A DNA stretch of 19,494 nt from the NCBI GenBank assembly GCA_003482455.1, contig DMYW01000054.1:1-19494 (forward strand), read 5' to 3'. The notes beneath the pieces are model-generated. The model had not been told where the DNA came from, searched no databases, and saw only the letters and a program-made list of their open reading frames with translations. This document shows, one piece after another, positions 7,199-15,170 of this stretch (position 1 is its first letter; each line of letters begins with the position of its first letter). The position numbers were made by a program, and so were the translations under genes. The DNA comes from Rheinheimera sp. (GTDB lineage: Bacteria; Pseudomonadota; Gammaproteobacteria; Enterobacterales; Alteromonadaceae).

Positions 7199-7203
7199 TC
7201 ATA

Positions 7204-8340
7204 TTAACCGGTTAAGTCGTCAAAAAACTTCTTCACTCCATCAAAGAAGCCCTTGGATTTGGGCCTATGGGTCGCTTCGCTGTCGCCGCCCCAACTTTCA
7301 TCCAGTTGACGCAGCAAGTCTTTTTGCCTATCGGACAAATTAACAGGCGTTTCAACGACCACTTTACAGACCAAATCACCGACGCCACCACCACGCACCG
7401 ACTGCACGCCTTTACCGCGTAAGCGGAACAGTTTGTCGGTTTGCGTCTCCGCTGGGATCTTCAATTTGACGCGGCCATCTAAGGTCGGAACTTCGATTTC
7501 ACCGCCTAACGCGGCGACAGAGAAGCTAATCGGTACTTCGCAGGCTAAGTTGTTGCCGTCCCGAATAAAGATCGGGTGATCTTTGACATGAACCTGCACA
7601 TACAGATCGCCTGCTGGCGCGCCAAACATACCAGCTTCGCCCTCGCCCGTTAAACGGATGCGATCGCCGGTGTCGACGCCTGCTGGGATTTTCACTTTCA
7701 GCAGCTTGGTTTTTTCAACACGACCTTCGCCATGACACTTAGTGCACGGCTCAGGGATCACCTTGCCACGACCATTACAGGTTGGACAGGTCTGTTGTAC
7801 CGCAAAGAAGCCCTGACGCATGGTGACTTGGCCATGACCGCCACAAGTGGTACAGGTTTTGGCTTGCGTACCTTTTTTCGCGCCTGAGCCATCGCAGACA
7901 TCGCAGTTGACCAAGGTTGGCACTTTGATTTCCAACTCTTTGCCTTTGACCGCTTCTTCTAATGACAACTCGAGGTTGTAACGTAAGTCCGAACCACGCT
8001 GCGCCCGTGCACCGCCGCCACGACGACCGCCACCAAAAATATCACCAAACACATCGCCGAAGATGTCGCCAAAATCGGCACCGCCGCCACCAAAGCCGCC
8101 GGCGCCACGATTTGGATCAACGCCCGCATGGCCATATTGGTCATACGCAGCGCGTTTTTGGTCGTCACTTAAAACTTCGTATGCTTCTTGCACTTCTTTG
8201 AATTTTTCTTCCATGTCTTTATCACCCTGCGTACGGTCTGGGTGATATTTCATGGCAAGCCGTTTATAGGCCTTTTTAATTTCTTTGTCGTCGGCGCCTT
8301 TGGCGACCCCCAACACTTCGTAATAATCACGTTTTGACAT
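7204..8340 (-). CDS. dnaJ: Hsp40 co-chaperone DnaJ
   Basis: DnaJ delivers unfolded clients to DnaK and stimulates its ATPase in the cytoplasm. The 378-residue protein has the complete type I layout. The J domain (1-70) has HPD at 33-35. A Gly/Phe-rich linker (about 74-110) contains repeated GDIFGDVFGDIFGGG. Four CxxCxGxG zinc modules start at C146, C163, C185 and C199, followed by the C-terminal client-binding domains. No residue of these motifs is missing. It follows dnaK after a 113-bp gap that contains a stable hairpin, and presumably shares the heat-shock promoter upstream of dnaK. A terminator follows immediately. Confidence 0.98.
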   Translation of the reverse strand: MSKRDYYEVLGVAKGADDKEIKKAYKRLAMKYHPDRTQGDKDMEEKFKEVQEAYEVLSDDQKRAAYDQYGHAGVDPNRGAGGFGGGGADFGDIFGDVFGDIFGGGRRGGGARAQRGSDLRYNLELSLEEAVKGKELEIKVPTLVNCDVCDGSGAKKGTQAKTCTTCGGHGQVTMRQGFFAVQQTCPTCNGRGKVIPEPCTKCHGEGRVEKTKLLKVKIPAGVDTGDRIRLTGEGEAGMFGAPAGDLYVQVHVKDHPIFIRDGNNLACEVPISFSVAALGGEIEVPTLDGRVKLKIPAETQTDKLFRLRGKGVQSVRGGGVGDLVCKVVVETPVNLSDRQKDLLRQLDESWGGDSEATHRPKSKGFFDGVKKFFDDLTG

Positions 8341-8375
8341 AATGCTTCTACCGTATCGGGCTAGCGCATAGACAA

Positions 8376-8395
8376 GCGACCGCCGAAGCGGTCGC
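8376..8395 (-). promoter_or_regulatory. Stable UUCG hairpin between dnaK and dnaJ
   Basis: Minus-strand GCGACCGC-TTCG-GCGGTCGC is a perfect 8-bp GC-rich stem with a UUCG tetraloop, followed only by TTGTCT. Without a true U-tract it is more likely an mRNA stability, processing or partial-termination element that sets the DnaK:DnaJ ratio than a full terminator. Confidence 0.55.
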
Positions 8396-8453
8396 CATCA
8401 AACAAGGTTCAGGAGCATCGCAGCTTACGGCAGCGGCGCCCCTGAGACAACGA

Positions 8454-10358
8454 TTACTTGTTGTCTTTGACTTCTTCGAACTCAGCATCAACAACGTCGT
8501 CGTTGTTGTTTTTCGCACCAGCCTGACCTGCGTCAGCACCCGGGTTGAATTGCTGTGCACCGCCAGCCAGTTTTTGAGCTACTTGTGCCAGCGCTTGAGT
8601 TTTGGCTTCGATATCGTCTTTGTCGTTGCCTTTTTTCGCTGTTTCCAGCGCGCTGATCGCCGCTTCGATATCAGCTTTATCGTTGGTCGCGATATCTTTG
8701 GCGTCTTCCAGTTGCTTGCGAGTCGCGTGGATCAGTGCATCGGCTTGGTTACGAACTGTCACTAACTCTTCAAACTTCTTGTCTTCCGCCGCGTTTAATT
8801 CGGCGTCACGTACCATGCGTTGGATCTCGTCATCTGACAGACCAGAAGAGGCCTTGATGGTGATCTTCTGCTCTTTGCCAGTGTCTTTGTCTTTGGCAGA
8901 CACGTGCAGGATACCGTCAGCGTCTAAGTCAAAGGTCACTTCGATTTGTGGCTCGCCACGACGTGCGGCGCGAATACCTTCTAAGTTGAACTGACCCAGT
9001 GACTTGTTGGCAGACGCTTGTTTACGTTCACCTTGCAGCACGTGGATAGTTACCGCATTTTGGTTATCTTCAGCGGTTGAGAAGGTTTGTGACTTCTTGG
9101 TCGGGATCGTCGTGTTCTTCTCAATCAGCACTGTCATCACTTGACCCATGGTCTCGATACCCAGCGACAGTGGCGTAACGTCCAGCAGCAAAACGTCTTT
9201 CACGTCACCTGACAGCACCGCACCTTGAATAGCCGCACCGACTGCTACCGCTTCGTCAGGGTTAACGTCTTTACGTGCTTCTTTACCGAAAAATGCCGCA
9301 ACCGCTTCTTGCACTTTTGGCATACGGGTTTGACCGCCCACCAGAATGATGTCGTCGATGTCGCTGACGGACAAGTCGGCATCTTTCAGAGCTTGTTTCA
9401 GTGGCTCGATAGTCCGTGTGATCAAATCTTCCACCAGCGACTCTAACTTGGCGCGCGTCACTTTGATGTTTAAGTGTTTTGGACCTGTCGCATCAGCTGT
9501 GATGTACGGCAGGTTCACTTCAGTTTGTGACGCTGAAGACAATTCGATTTTGGCTTTTTCGCCCGCTTCTTTTAAGCGTTGCATCGCCAGCGGGTCATTG
9601 CGCAGGTCAATGCCTTGTTCTTTTTTGAATTCGTCAACTAAGTAGTTGATTAAACGAGAGTCGAAGTCTTCACCACCTAAGTGCGTGTCACCGTTGGTCG
9701 ACAGAACTTCAAACGTTTGCTCGCCGTCTACATCGTCGATTTCGATGATTGAAATATCGAAAGTACCACCACCTAAGTCATACACCGCAATTTTGGTGTC
9801 GCCTTTTTTCTTGTCCATACCGTAAGCAAGCGCTGCTGCGGTTGGCTCGTTGATGATACGTTTGACTTCTAAACCCGCGATACGGCCAGCGTCTTTGGTG
9901 GCTTGGCGTTGCGCGTCGTTGAAGTAAGCCGGAACCGTAATAACGGCTTCAGTTACTGGCTCGCCTAAATAGTCTTCGGCTGTTTTCTTCATTTTCTTCA
10001 GAACTTCAGCAGAGATTTGTGGTGCAGCCAGTTTTTTGCCTTTGACTTCAACCCAAGCGTCGCCGTTGTCGGCTTTAGCGATGGTGTAAGGCATTAATTT
10101 GATGTCACGTTGCACTTCGGCGTCTTCAAAACGACGACCGATCAAACGTTTGATCGCAAACAGGGTGTTACGTGGGTTGGTAACCGCTTGACGTTTGGCT
10201 GGTTGGCCTACTAACACTTCGCCATCGTCGGTGTAGGCGATGATTGAAGGGGTGGTACGTGCGCCTTCGGCGTTTTCAATAACGCGAACTTGGTCGCCAT
10301 CTAAAATAGCCACACAGCTGTTCGTTGTACCTAAGTCAATACCAATGATTCTGCCCAT
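8454..10358 (-). CDS. dnaK: Hsp70 chaperone DnaK
   Basis: DnaK is the main cytoplasmic Hsp70. It binds exposed hydrophobic peptides in an ATP-driven cycle with DnaJ and GrpE. The 634-residue protein matches the family length. The nucleotide-binding domain has GIDLGTTNS (6-14), the phosphate loop DLGGGTFD (194-201) and GGQTRMP. The interdomain linker DVLLLDV (388-394) is intact. The substrate-binding domain and helical lid end in EEVKDNK. The ATG is preceded by GGAG. A sigma32-type promoter lies about 50 bp upstream. grpE is not beside it; luxS is divergent instead. Confidence 0.99.
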   Translation of the reverse strand: MGRIIGIDLGTTNSCVAILDGDQVRVIENAEGARTTPSIIAYTDDGEVLVGQPAKRQAVTNPRNTLFAIKRLIGRRFEDAEVQRDIKLMPYTIAKADNGDAWVEVKGKKLAAPQISAEVLKKMKKTAEDYLGEPVTEAVITVPAYFNDAQRQATKDAGRIAGLEVKRIINEPTAAALAYGMDKKKGDTKIAVYDLGGGTFDISIIEIDDVDGEQTFEVLSTNGDTHLGGEDFDSRLINYLVDEFKKEQGIDLRNDPLAMQRLKEAGEKAKIELSSASQTEVNLPYITADATGPKHLNIKVTRAKLESLVEDLITRTIEPLKQALKDADLSVSDIDDIILVGGQTRMPKVQEAVAAFFGKEARKDVNPDEAVAVGAAIQGAVLSGDVKDVLLLDVTPLSLGIETMGQVMTVLIEKNTTIPTKKSQTFSTAEDNQNAVTIHVLQGERKQASANKSLGQFNLEGIRAARRGEPQIEVTFDLDADGILHVSAKDKDTGKEQKITIKASSGLSDDEIQRMVRDAELNAAEDKKFEELVTVRNQADALIHATRKQLEDAKDIATNDKADIEAAISALETAKKGNDKDDIEAKTQALAQVAQKLAGGAQQFNPGADAGQAGAKNNNDDVVDAEFEEVKDNK

Positions 10359-10406
10359 GATGTACTCCGCTCAAAATTTGCAAGATTGTTTTGTCTGTTG
10401 TCCGGT

Positions 10407-10435
10407 TAATAGGGTTTACCCTTGTTGCTTTCAAG
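10407..10435 (-). promoter_or_regulatory. Sigma32 (heat-shock) promoter for dnaKJ
   Basis: Minus-strand CTTGAAA (10435-10429), a 14-nt spacer and CCCTATTA (10414-10407) match the sigma32 pattern CTTGAAA / CCCCATnT closely. Start near 10400, leader about 40 nt. Upstream at 10443-10469 is an A/T-tract stretch on the minus strand that could act as an UP element. Confidence 0.85.
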
Positions 10436-10508
10436 GTTATTGCGGCAAATTTTTTTAAATTTTTCGCAACCCCCCGCCGAACCTGACACCGTATCTATGG
10501 TCGTTTGG

Positions 10509-10537
10509 TTCCTATTCAAGGGCGTGGCAGTTATAAT
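10509..10537 (+). promoter_or_regulatory. Predicted sigma70 promoter for luxS
   Basis: A perfect -10 TATAAT (10532-10537) with a weak -35 TTCCTA (10509-10514) and 17-nt spacer. The predicted start is near 10544, giving a leader of about 24 nt with the TAAAGGAGG ribosome binding site. Confidence 0.65.
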
Positions 10538-10567
10538 CCACGTCAAACCGTTTAAAGGAGGCTTGTG

Positions 10568-11074
10568 ATGCCATTACTGGATAGCTTTACCGTCGACCAC
10601 ACCATTATGAAAGCACCAGCGGTGCGGGTGGCGAAAATGATGAAAACGCCAAAAGGCGATGACATTACTGTATTTGATTTACGTTTTTGCGTACCAAACC
10701 AAGAAATTCTGTCCGAAAAAGGCATTCACACGCTAGAGCATTTGTTTGCTGGTTTTATGCGTGACCATTTAAATGGCAATGGCGTAGAAATTATCGACAT
10801 TTCGCCGATGGGCTGTCGCACTGGTTTTTACATGAGCTTAATTGGCACGCCAGACGAGACTCGCGTCGCCAACGCCTGGCAAGCGGCGATGAATGACGTG
10901 TTGAAGGTGCAAGATCAAAACCAGATCCCTGAGCTGAACGTCTATCAGTGCGGCACTTATGAGATGCATAGTTTGGAAGAAGCCAAACAAATCGCTCAAA
11001 ACGTGGTGACGCGTGGCGTAGGTATCAATCGCAATGACGAATTAAAGCTAGCACCAGAGTTTTTGAAGGCGTAA
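10568..11074 (+). CDS. luxS: S-ribosylhomocysteine lyase (autoinducer-2 synthase)
   Basis: LuxS cleaves S-ribosylhomocysteine to homocysteine and DPD, the precursor of the AI-2 signal, in the activated methyl cycle. The 168-residue protein has the family length. Metal ligands H54 and H58 lie in HTLEH with E57, and C128 in YQCGTY is the third ligand. C83 in MGCRTGFYMS is the catalytic Cys. FDLRFCVPN and DQNQIPELNVYQCGTY are nearly invariant. The start is the ATG at 10568, with AAGGAGG 6 nt upstream. An in-frame GTG one codon earlier is unlikely because LuxS proteins begin MPLLDSF. It is monocistronic, divergent from dnaK, with its own terminator. Confidence 0.98.
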   Translation: MPLLDSFTVDHTIMKAPAVRVAKMMKTPKGDDITVFDLRFCVPNQEILSEKGIHTLEHLFAGFMRDHLNGNGVEIIDISPMGCRTGFYMSLIGTPDETRVANAWQAAMNDVLKVQDQNQIPELNVYQCGTYEMHSLEEAKQIAQNVVTRGVGINRNDELKLAPEFLKA

Positions 11075-11101
11075 CACGCGTTTGCCGGCGTAGTTATTGA
11101 G

Positions 11102-11129
11102 AAAAAGCAGAGCTCAGCTCTGCTTTTTT
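11102..11129. terminator. Bidirectional terminator between luxS and the export operon
   Basis: AGCAGAGC-TCA-GCTCTGCT (11106-11113 with 11117-11124), followed by T5 after the stem on the plus strand and preceded by A-rich sequence that gives a T-tract on the minus strand. It serves luxS and the convergent wzc-like gene. Confidence 0.92.
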
Positions 11130-11166
11130 GTTTCTGCTTTACACATCCCAGCGAGTTGCCGTGAAA

Positions 11167-13296
11167 TTATCCGTGCACTGAGCTTTTCTTGAGGTTGTCT
11201 TGCAACAATTGTTTCAGCGCAGATGGCTGTTTGGCGCGCGTCGCCGATGTTGCGTAATAGTTGGACGTGTCGTTCTTCACGCGGTTGAGGATAATGCCGC
11301 CAATGTTGACGCCTGATTGCTCCAGCAATTCCATTTTTGCCGCAAAGTCGACCAGAGGCGTTTTCTTCACATCGACCACCAGCTCTAGTTTACCGACACA
11401 TTTTGCGACGATCATCGCATCCGACACGGATAAAATCGGTGGACACTCGATAATCACGCGGTCGTATTTTTTGGCGAGTACTTTGAGTATCGCGTCAAAG
11501 CGCGGCATCGATAAAAACAGCAGCGGATTCATCGGCCGAATGCCCGATGGCAACACATCGGCGTTGAGCTCTTTACTGTAAAACACACATTGCTCAAAAC
11601 TATGTGTTTTGGCCAACAAGTTAGTAAGACCTGGCCGATGCGGGTTCTCGCCAAGCGCTTCGGCCAGCGCCGGGAAACGCAAGTCGGCGTCAATCACAAT
11701 CACCCGTTCGAGTTCTGAAAAACTCTTGGCTAATTGCAAACAAATACTGGATTTGCCCTCGTTCGGTGAAATCGAGGTAAGCGCCAATAAACGCTGTTGG
11801 CTCAACTGCTTATCCAGCAAAATATTGGTGCGCAGCGAGCGGATATATTCCTGATACAACGTATATTGTTTGCCTTTTTGCTGAATGACCGGCAAGTTTT
11901 TATCAATGCCTTTCACCCGAATTTGCGGCACCACGCCAAGTAATTTGTAGCCAAAGCGATGCGCTACATGACGATATTTGGACGTAACATCAGCAAAAAA
12001 ATGCAGCACTAACACGACAAACACAGAGACGACAAAGCCGATAATGAGTGCAGCAATCGACAACAATAATTTTTTCGGCCCGACGGGTTCCGTCGGTATA
12101 ACCGCCGGGTCCACCACTAAAATGTTGGACGCTTTATCAACGTCCTTCATCAACTCAGTTTCTTTCATCTTCTCGGTTAAGGTGTTCAGAAGATGCATAT
12201 TAGCGGCAATTTCAGTTTCTAATTTTTTGTGCGTTTGAGCCACTTGTACCAAGGCTTCTTGGCGCGTTGAGGCTTTGGCGGTTTTATCGTGTACTTCAAG
12301 CAAACGATTATTGATGTCTCGTTGGCGGACTTGATAGTTGGCCGTGAGTTTGCCAACTTCGGCGATCATTTGGCTGGTGGTGACTTCAATTTTGCGGTTT
12401 GCAGCAATGTATTTCGGGTGTTTTTCCAGATAACTCAGTTTCAGTTGGGCAAACTCGGCTTGTTGCAGTGACAGCTGCTGTTGCAGACTAGTGATCACGG
12501 GAGTCTGCGCCACTTCACTGATAGCTATCAACTCGTCAAAGTTGCGGCCCGCACGGAAAATCTTGGCGAGCAGGACTTCCAGCTCCTCCGCTTGCCGCTC
12601 TAAATTCCGCTTATCGTTGTATAGCTGCGAAATTTCCTGTTTGACAATGTCGATATCACTGTTGATATCGACAATGTTGTTTTCCTGGCGAAACTGCTGC
12701 AGTTTCTGTTCCGACTGCTGCAATTTTTCGTGCACTTCATCAATGCGTTGCCGGATCCAATCATTGGCTTGGAAATTCTGCTGCTGCATCAAGCCGGACT
12801 GGTAATTGATGAAGTTCTCCGCCACCAGATTCACCAGCACAGTGGTCAGCTCGGCGTTACGATGGCTAAAGGAGATCTGCAACAAGCTAGTTTTAGGAAT
12901 GACTTGGACCGTTAATCCGGTCAGCAAGGCTTGGCTGTCATCTTTTCTGGCATCCAGTGGTTGGCCAAGCTGATACTGCTCAGGCAGTTTGCGTACCACC
13001 GCCTCGGCAAACTGGGTAGAAGTGAGTAACTTAATTTGGGTATCCAGCTCGTCTTTGCCGCTCGAAGCGCCTGGTATTAGGGATTGCAGCGGATTCGCCG
13101 TCATATTCCCTTTGACCATCAAGGTTGTGCTGGCGCGATACATAGGTGGCAGTTGTGAAACAAACACTGCCACTACTGAGAAAATTAAACTGGTCAACAG
13201 CAAAATCAACCAACGACGCGCCGATAAGATCGCCAAGATCACACTCAGCTCGATCACATCATTCTCGTGGTGGTTGCGCTGCTGCGTTGTCATCAT
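11167..13296 (-). CDS. Wzc-like polysaccharide co-polymerase with bacterial tyrosine-kinase domain (PCP-2a)
   Basis: This 709-residue inner-membrane protein is predicted to control polymerisation and export of an exopolysaccharide. A Wzz domain begins with TM1 near 28-48. A long periplasmic coiled-coil region spans about 180-385, then proline-rich IPTEPVGPKK precedes TM2 (about 411-433). The cytoplasmic kinase domain has Walker A SPNEGKSS (about 510-517), Walker A' IDADLRFP (535-542) and a Walker B-like VIIECPP (614-620), where Glu replaces the usual Asp. The C-terminal tail has only one Tyr pair (about 680-681) rather than a Tyr cluster. I chose ATG 13296, which overlaps the preceding stop as TGATG; one further ATG follows directly. 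It is the last gene of a three-gene operon. No Wzb-type phosphatase is adjacent. Confidence 0.92.
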   Translation of the reverse strand: MMTTQQRNHHENDVIELSVILAILSARRWLILLLTSLIFSVVAVFVSQLPPMYRASTTLMVKGNMTANPLQSLIPGASSGKDELDTQIKLLTSTQFAEAVVRKLPEQYQLGQPLDARKDDSQALLTGLTVQVIPKTSLLQISFSHRNAELTTVLVNLVAENFINYQSGLMQQQNFQANDWIRQRIDEVHEKLQQSEQKLQQFRQENNIVDINSDIDIVKQEISQLYNDKRNLERQAEELEVLLAKIFRAGRNFDELIAISEVAQTPVITSLQQQLSLQQAEFAQLKLSYLEKHPKYIAANRKIEVTTSQMIAEVGKLTANYQVRQRDINNRLLEVHDKTAKASTRQEALVQVAQTHKKLETEIAANMHLLNTLTEKMKETELMKDVDKASNILVVDPAVIPTEPVGPKKLLLSIAALIIGFVVSVFVVLVLHFFADVTSKYRHVAHRFGYKLLGVVPQIRVKGIDKNLPVIQQKGKQYTLYQEYIRSLRTNILLDKQLSQQRLLALTSISPNEGKSSICLQLAKSFSELERVIVIDADLRFPALAEALGENPHRPGLTNLLAKTHSFEQCVFYSKELNADVLPSGIRPMNPLLFLSMPRFDAILKVLAKKYDRVIIECPPILSVSDAMIVAKCVGKLELVVDVKKTPLVDFAAKMELLEQSGVNIGGIILNRVKNDTSNYYATSATRAKQPSALKQLLQDNLKKSSVHG

Positions 13297-13814
13297 CAAA
13301 AGAAACTCTTATCAATTTTGATGACATCACCGGGCATCAGTACTGTATCCGCGACAGCTAACGACGTATCTTTTTCACTACCTCGTTGTAAGCGCCATTC
13401 TTTGCGTGAAGCTCGGTCAAGCAAACCACCGGCGAGCGCGATCGCTTGCTCCACTGTGATATCTGGCTGATACGGATAACTGCCTGGATTGCGAACTTCC
13501 CCGTAAATAAAAAATGGCCGATAGGTATTCACGGTGATTGAAACGCTTGGTGCAACAAGATAGCCATCACGCAGTTTATCTTCGAGTAACTGCTTGGCTT
13601 GTTGTTGGGTAAGCCCTGCGAGTTTTACGCTGCCAAGTAATGGCATATCCACTAGGCCTTGCTGGCTGATTTCGGCGGTTACCGATAAATCAGGCTCTTG
13701 ATAAACACTAATTTTTAGTGAATCACCAGGACCAAAGGTATAACTACTCAACGAAGTCTGCCCTAGAGCGACATTCATGTACAAAAGTGCGCAAAGTAGC
13801 AGCCAGCAACGCAT
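13296..13814 (-). CDS. Short polysaccharide export protein (OPX/Wza-like, poly_export + SLBB)
   Basis: The 172-residue protein has an N-terminal signal peptide (about 1-19, ending near ALGQ) and no good lipobox: the LLLC near residue 8 lacks the small residue before Cys. The poly_export domain has YTFGPGDSLKISVYQEPDLS (25-44) and DMPLLGSVKLAGLT. A single SLBB domain has FFIYGEVRNPGSYPY and ends LMPGDVIKIDK. E. coli Wza is 379 residues with a lipid anchor and a C-terminal helix that makes the outer-membrane pore; both are absent. The protein is therefore probably a periplasmic ring that needs a separate pore, and the gene just upstream encodes a beta-barrel. The ATG 13814 overlaps the barrel stop as TGATG. 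An in-frame GTG at 13826 is less likely. Confidence 0.9.
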   Translation of the reverse strand: MRCWLLLCALLYMNVALGQTSLSSYTFGPGDSLKISVYQEPDLSVTAEISQQGLVDMPLLGSVKLAGLTQQQAKQLLEDKLRDGYLVAPSVSITVNTYRPFFIYGEVRNPGSYPYQPDITVEQAIALAGGLLDRASRKEWRLQRGSEKDTSLAVADTVLMPGDVIKIDKSFF

Positions 13815-14947
13815 CACCACTGCCACTCCAGATTTAAAGCGGCAACGTTTTGAACGATCGCCTGTTCATTTGCATCTTGATCTAAAGAACGATAGCGGTA
13901 TTGGGAAAACAGCGACCAGTCGTCTGTGATGCTCCAGCGCCAAGCGGCTTGCCACTGCAACGTTTGGCGGCGACGTTGTGATTGCTCTAGTTCAAGCGTG
14001 CTGTGCGTCACGCCGAACTGTAACTGATGCTGCTGCCAAGGTTGATACCCCAGCAGGAATCGATGCTGAGTATTCAGTTGACTGATCGCTTGATTTTGTT
14101 GCGCCAATACAGAATGGCGCGATGAACCTAGAGTGACCGCCCATTGCTGTGACAATTGCCATTGATTATCAAATTGCCAAAACTGTCCTGTTTGCTCCTC
14201 GGAGCTAGGAATATCACGACGAGACGCCCCGGCTACGAATTTCAGTTGTTGGTTAGACGTCCAACGATACAAAACCCCAAGCCCGACTTCTACTAGTTTA
14301 CTGTGGCTGGTTCGGATCTCTTCATCTCTAAACTCGCCTGAGACCAAAGCACGGGCATTTTCAGAAAAGCGCAACGAATACTCAACCAGCGCCTTATTTG
14401 AACTATGTTGATTAATTTGTAGATTGTTGACCCATTGCCCAACGCGAATGGCAGCAATATCTAAAGATAAGTTTTGCGTCTCTGGCGCGTGACCGAGTTG
14501 CAAAGTAGCGCCAACTTTGCGTGAACGCCACTGCACTTGCTGGCCATCATCGAAGAATTCCGCTTGTTCTTCACCCGCTAGAAATTCATCACGAGACCAA
14601 CTGCCGTAAACAGTGACATCTGCTGACGAGGATAAAAACAAACGCGCAGCAGGTTCTACCTGCCACTGCTGATAATCTAGCGTGGGCTGCCCACTGTACT
14701 GATGCTGCTTGAAAGAAAACGGGGTGTGAATGCCAAACCCTTCATACAAGCCGAGCCAATCATATGACGCGCCAATGCTAGCTTTCGTTGCGCTGGTTTT
14801 TTGGTCAGAGTTAAACAGATTGTCAATCGATTGAATGGCAACGCTGGCGTGGCCCTCATTGCGAGACTGTTCCCAATTGTCAGCCAACGACTGTGCAGAA
14901 AATACCACCAATAGCGGTGAAAGAATGCGGAAATACGACATCTTCAT
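13814..14947 (-). CDS. Outer-membrane beta-barrel protein of the exopolysaccharide export operon (EpsL-like)
   Basis: The 377-residue protein starts MKMSYFRIL, followed by a signal peptide ending near SLADNW. The mature part is a run of alternating polar/hydrophobic strands rich in W, Y, Q and S (for example VTVYGSWSRDEF, LKFVAGASRRDI, LQWQAAWRWSI, WSLFSQYRYRSL). It ends EWQW, a terminal aromatic residue as in barrels inserted by BAM. It resembles the EpsL-type barrel proteins of exopolysaccharide operons, but sequence conservation is low and the call rests largely on composition and context. It is the first gene of the operon, ahead of a pore-less OPX protein, so it likely forms the outer-membrane channel. 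A longer reading frame begins at 15037, but its first 30 residues are Lys/Glu-rich and lack signal character. Confidence 0.78.
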   Translation of the reverse strand: MKMSYFRILSPLLVVFSAQSLADNWEQSRNEGHASVAIQSIDNLFNSDQKTSATKASIGASYDWLGLYEGFGIHTPFSFKQHQYSGQPTLDYQQWQVEPAARLFLSSSADVTVYGSWSRDEFLAGEEQAEFFDDGQQVQWRSRKVGATLQLGHAPETQNLSLDIAAIRVGQWVNNLQINQHSSNKALVEYSLRFSENARALVSGEFRDEEIRTSHSKLVEVGLGVLYRWTSNQQLKFVAGASRRDIPSSEEQTGQFWQFDNQWQLSQQWAVTLGSSRHSVLAQQNQAISQLNTQHRFLLGYQPWQQHQLQFGVTHSTLELEQSQRRRQTLQWQAAWRWSITDDWSLFSQYRYRSLDQDANEQAIVQNVAALNLEWQW

Positions 14948-15052
14948 TAAGCAAGCTCTTGAAATTAGAAATTTCCATATCTCTTTTTTCTTTTTTTCCC
15001 TTTCATTCGATGGTACTTGAGTTTCAACAAAAAACAAAGGCCTTAAAACAGG

Positions 15053-15064
15053 TTACAGATGTAA
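15053..15064. promoter_or_regulatory. Small inverted repeat in the divergent promoter region
   Basis: TTACA-GA-TGTAA is a perfect 5-bp inverted repeat with a 2-bp centre. It sits between the divergent export operon and binding-protein gene, about 105 bp from each start. It may be an operator. No clear -35/-10 pair stands out in 14948-15170; a minus-strand TTGACT (15117-15112) with 16-nt spacing to TAAAAA is a weak candidate. Confidence 0.25.
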
Positions 15065-15170
15065 ACATTTGGATCTATTCAACACTGTTTTTTTTACACT
15101 CGTACCGAAACTAGTCAAAGTGGATTTATTTCAGCTAAGCTGGTGCGATTGAGCTTGAGGTTAATTCACT

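Noticed and set aside
7962..8245. Plus-strand frames opposite dnaJ rich in His and Arg.
   Set aside because: They are antisense to the Gly/Phe-rich and J-domain coding region of dnaJ.
13297..13299. TTG start for the Wzc-like protein three bases before the ATG at 13296.
   Set aside because: The ATG overlapping the preceding stop as TGATG is the simpler choice and repeats the arrangement at the barrel/OPX junction.
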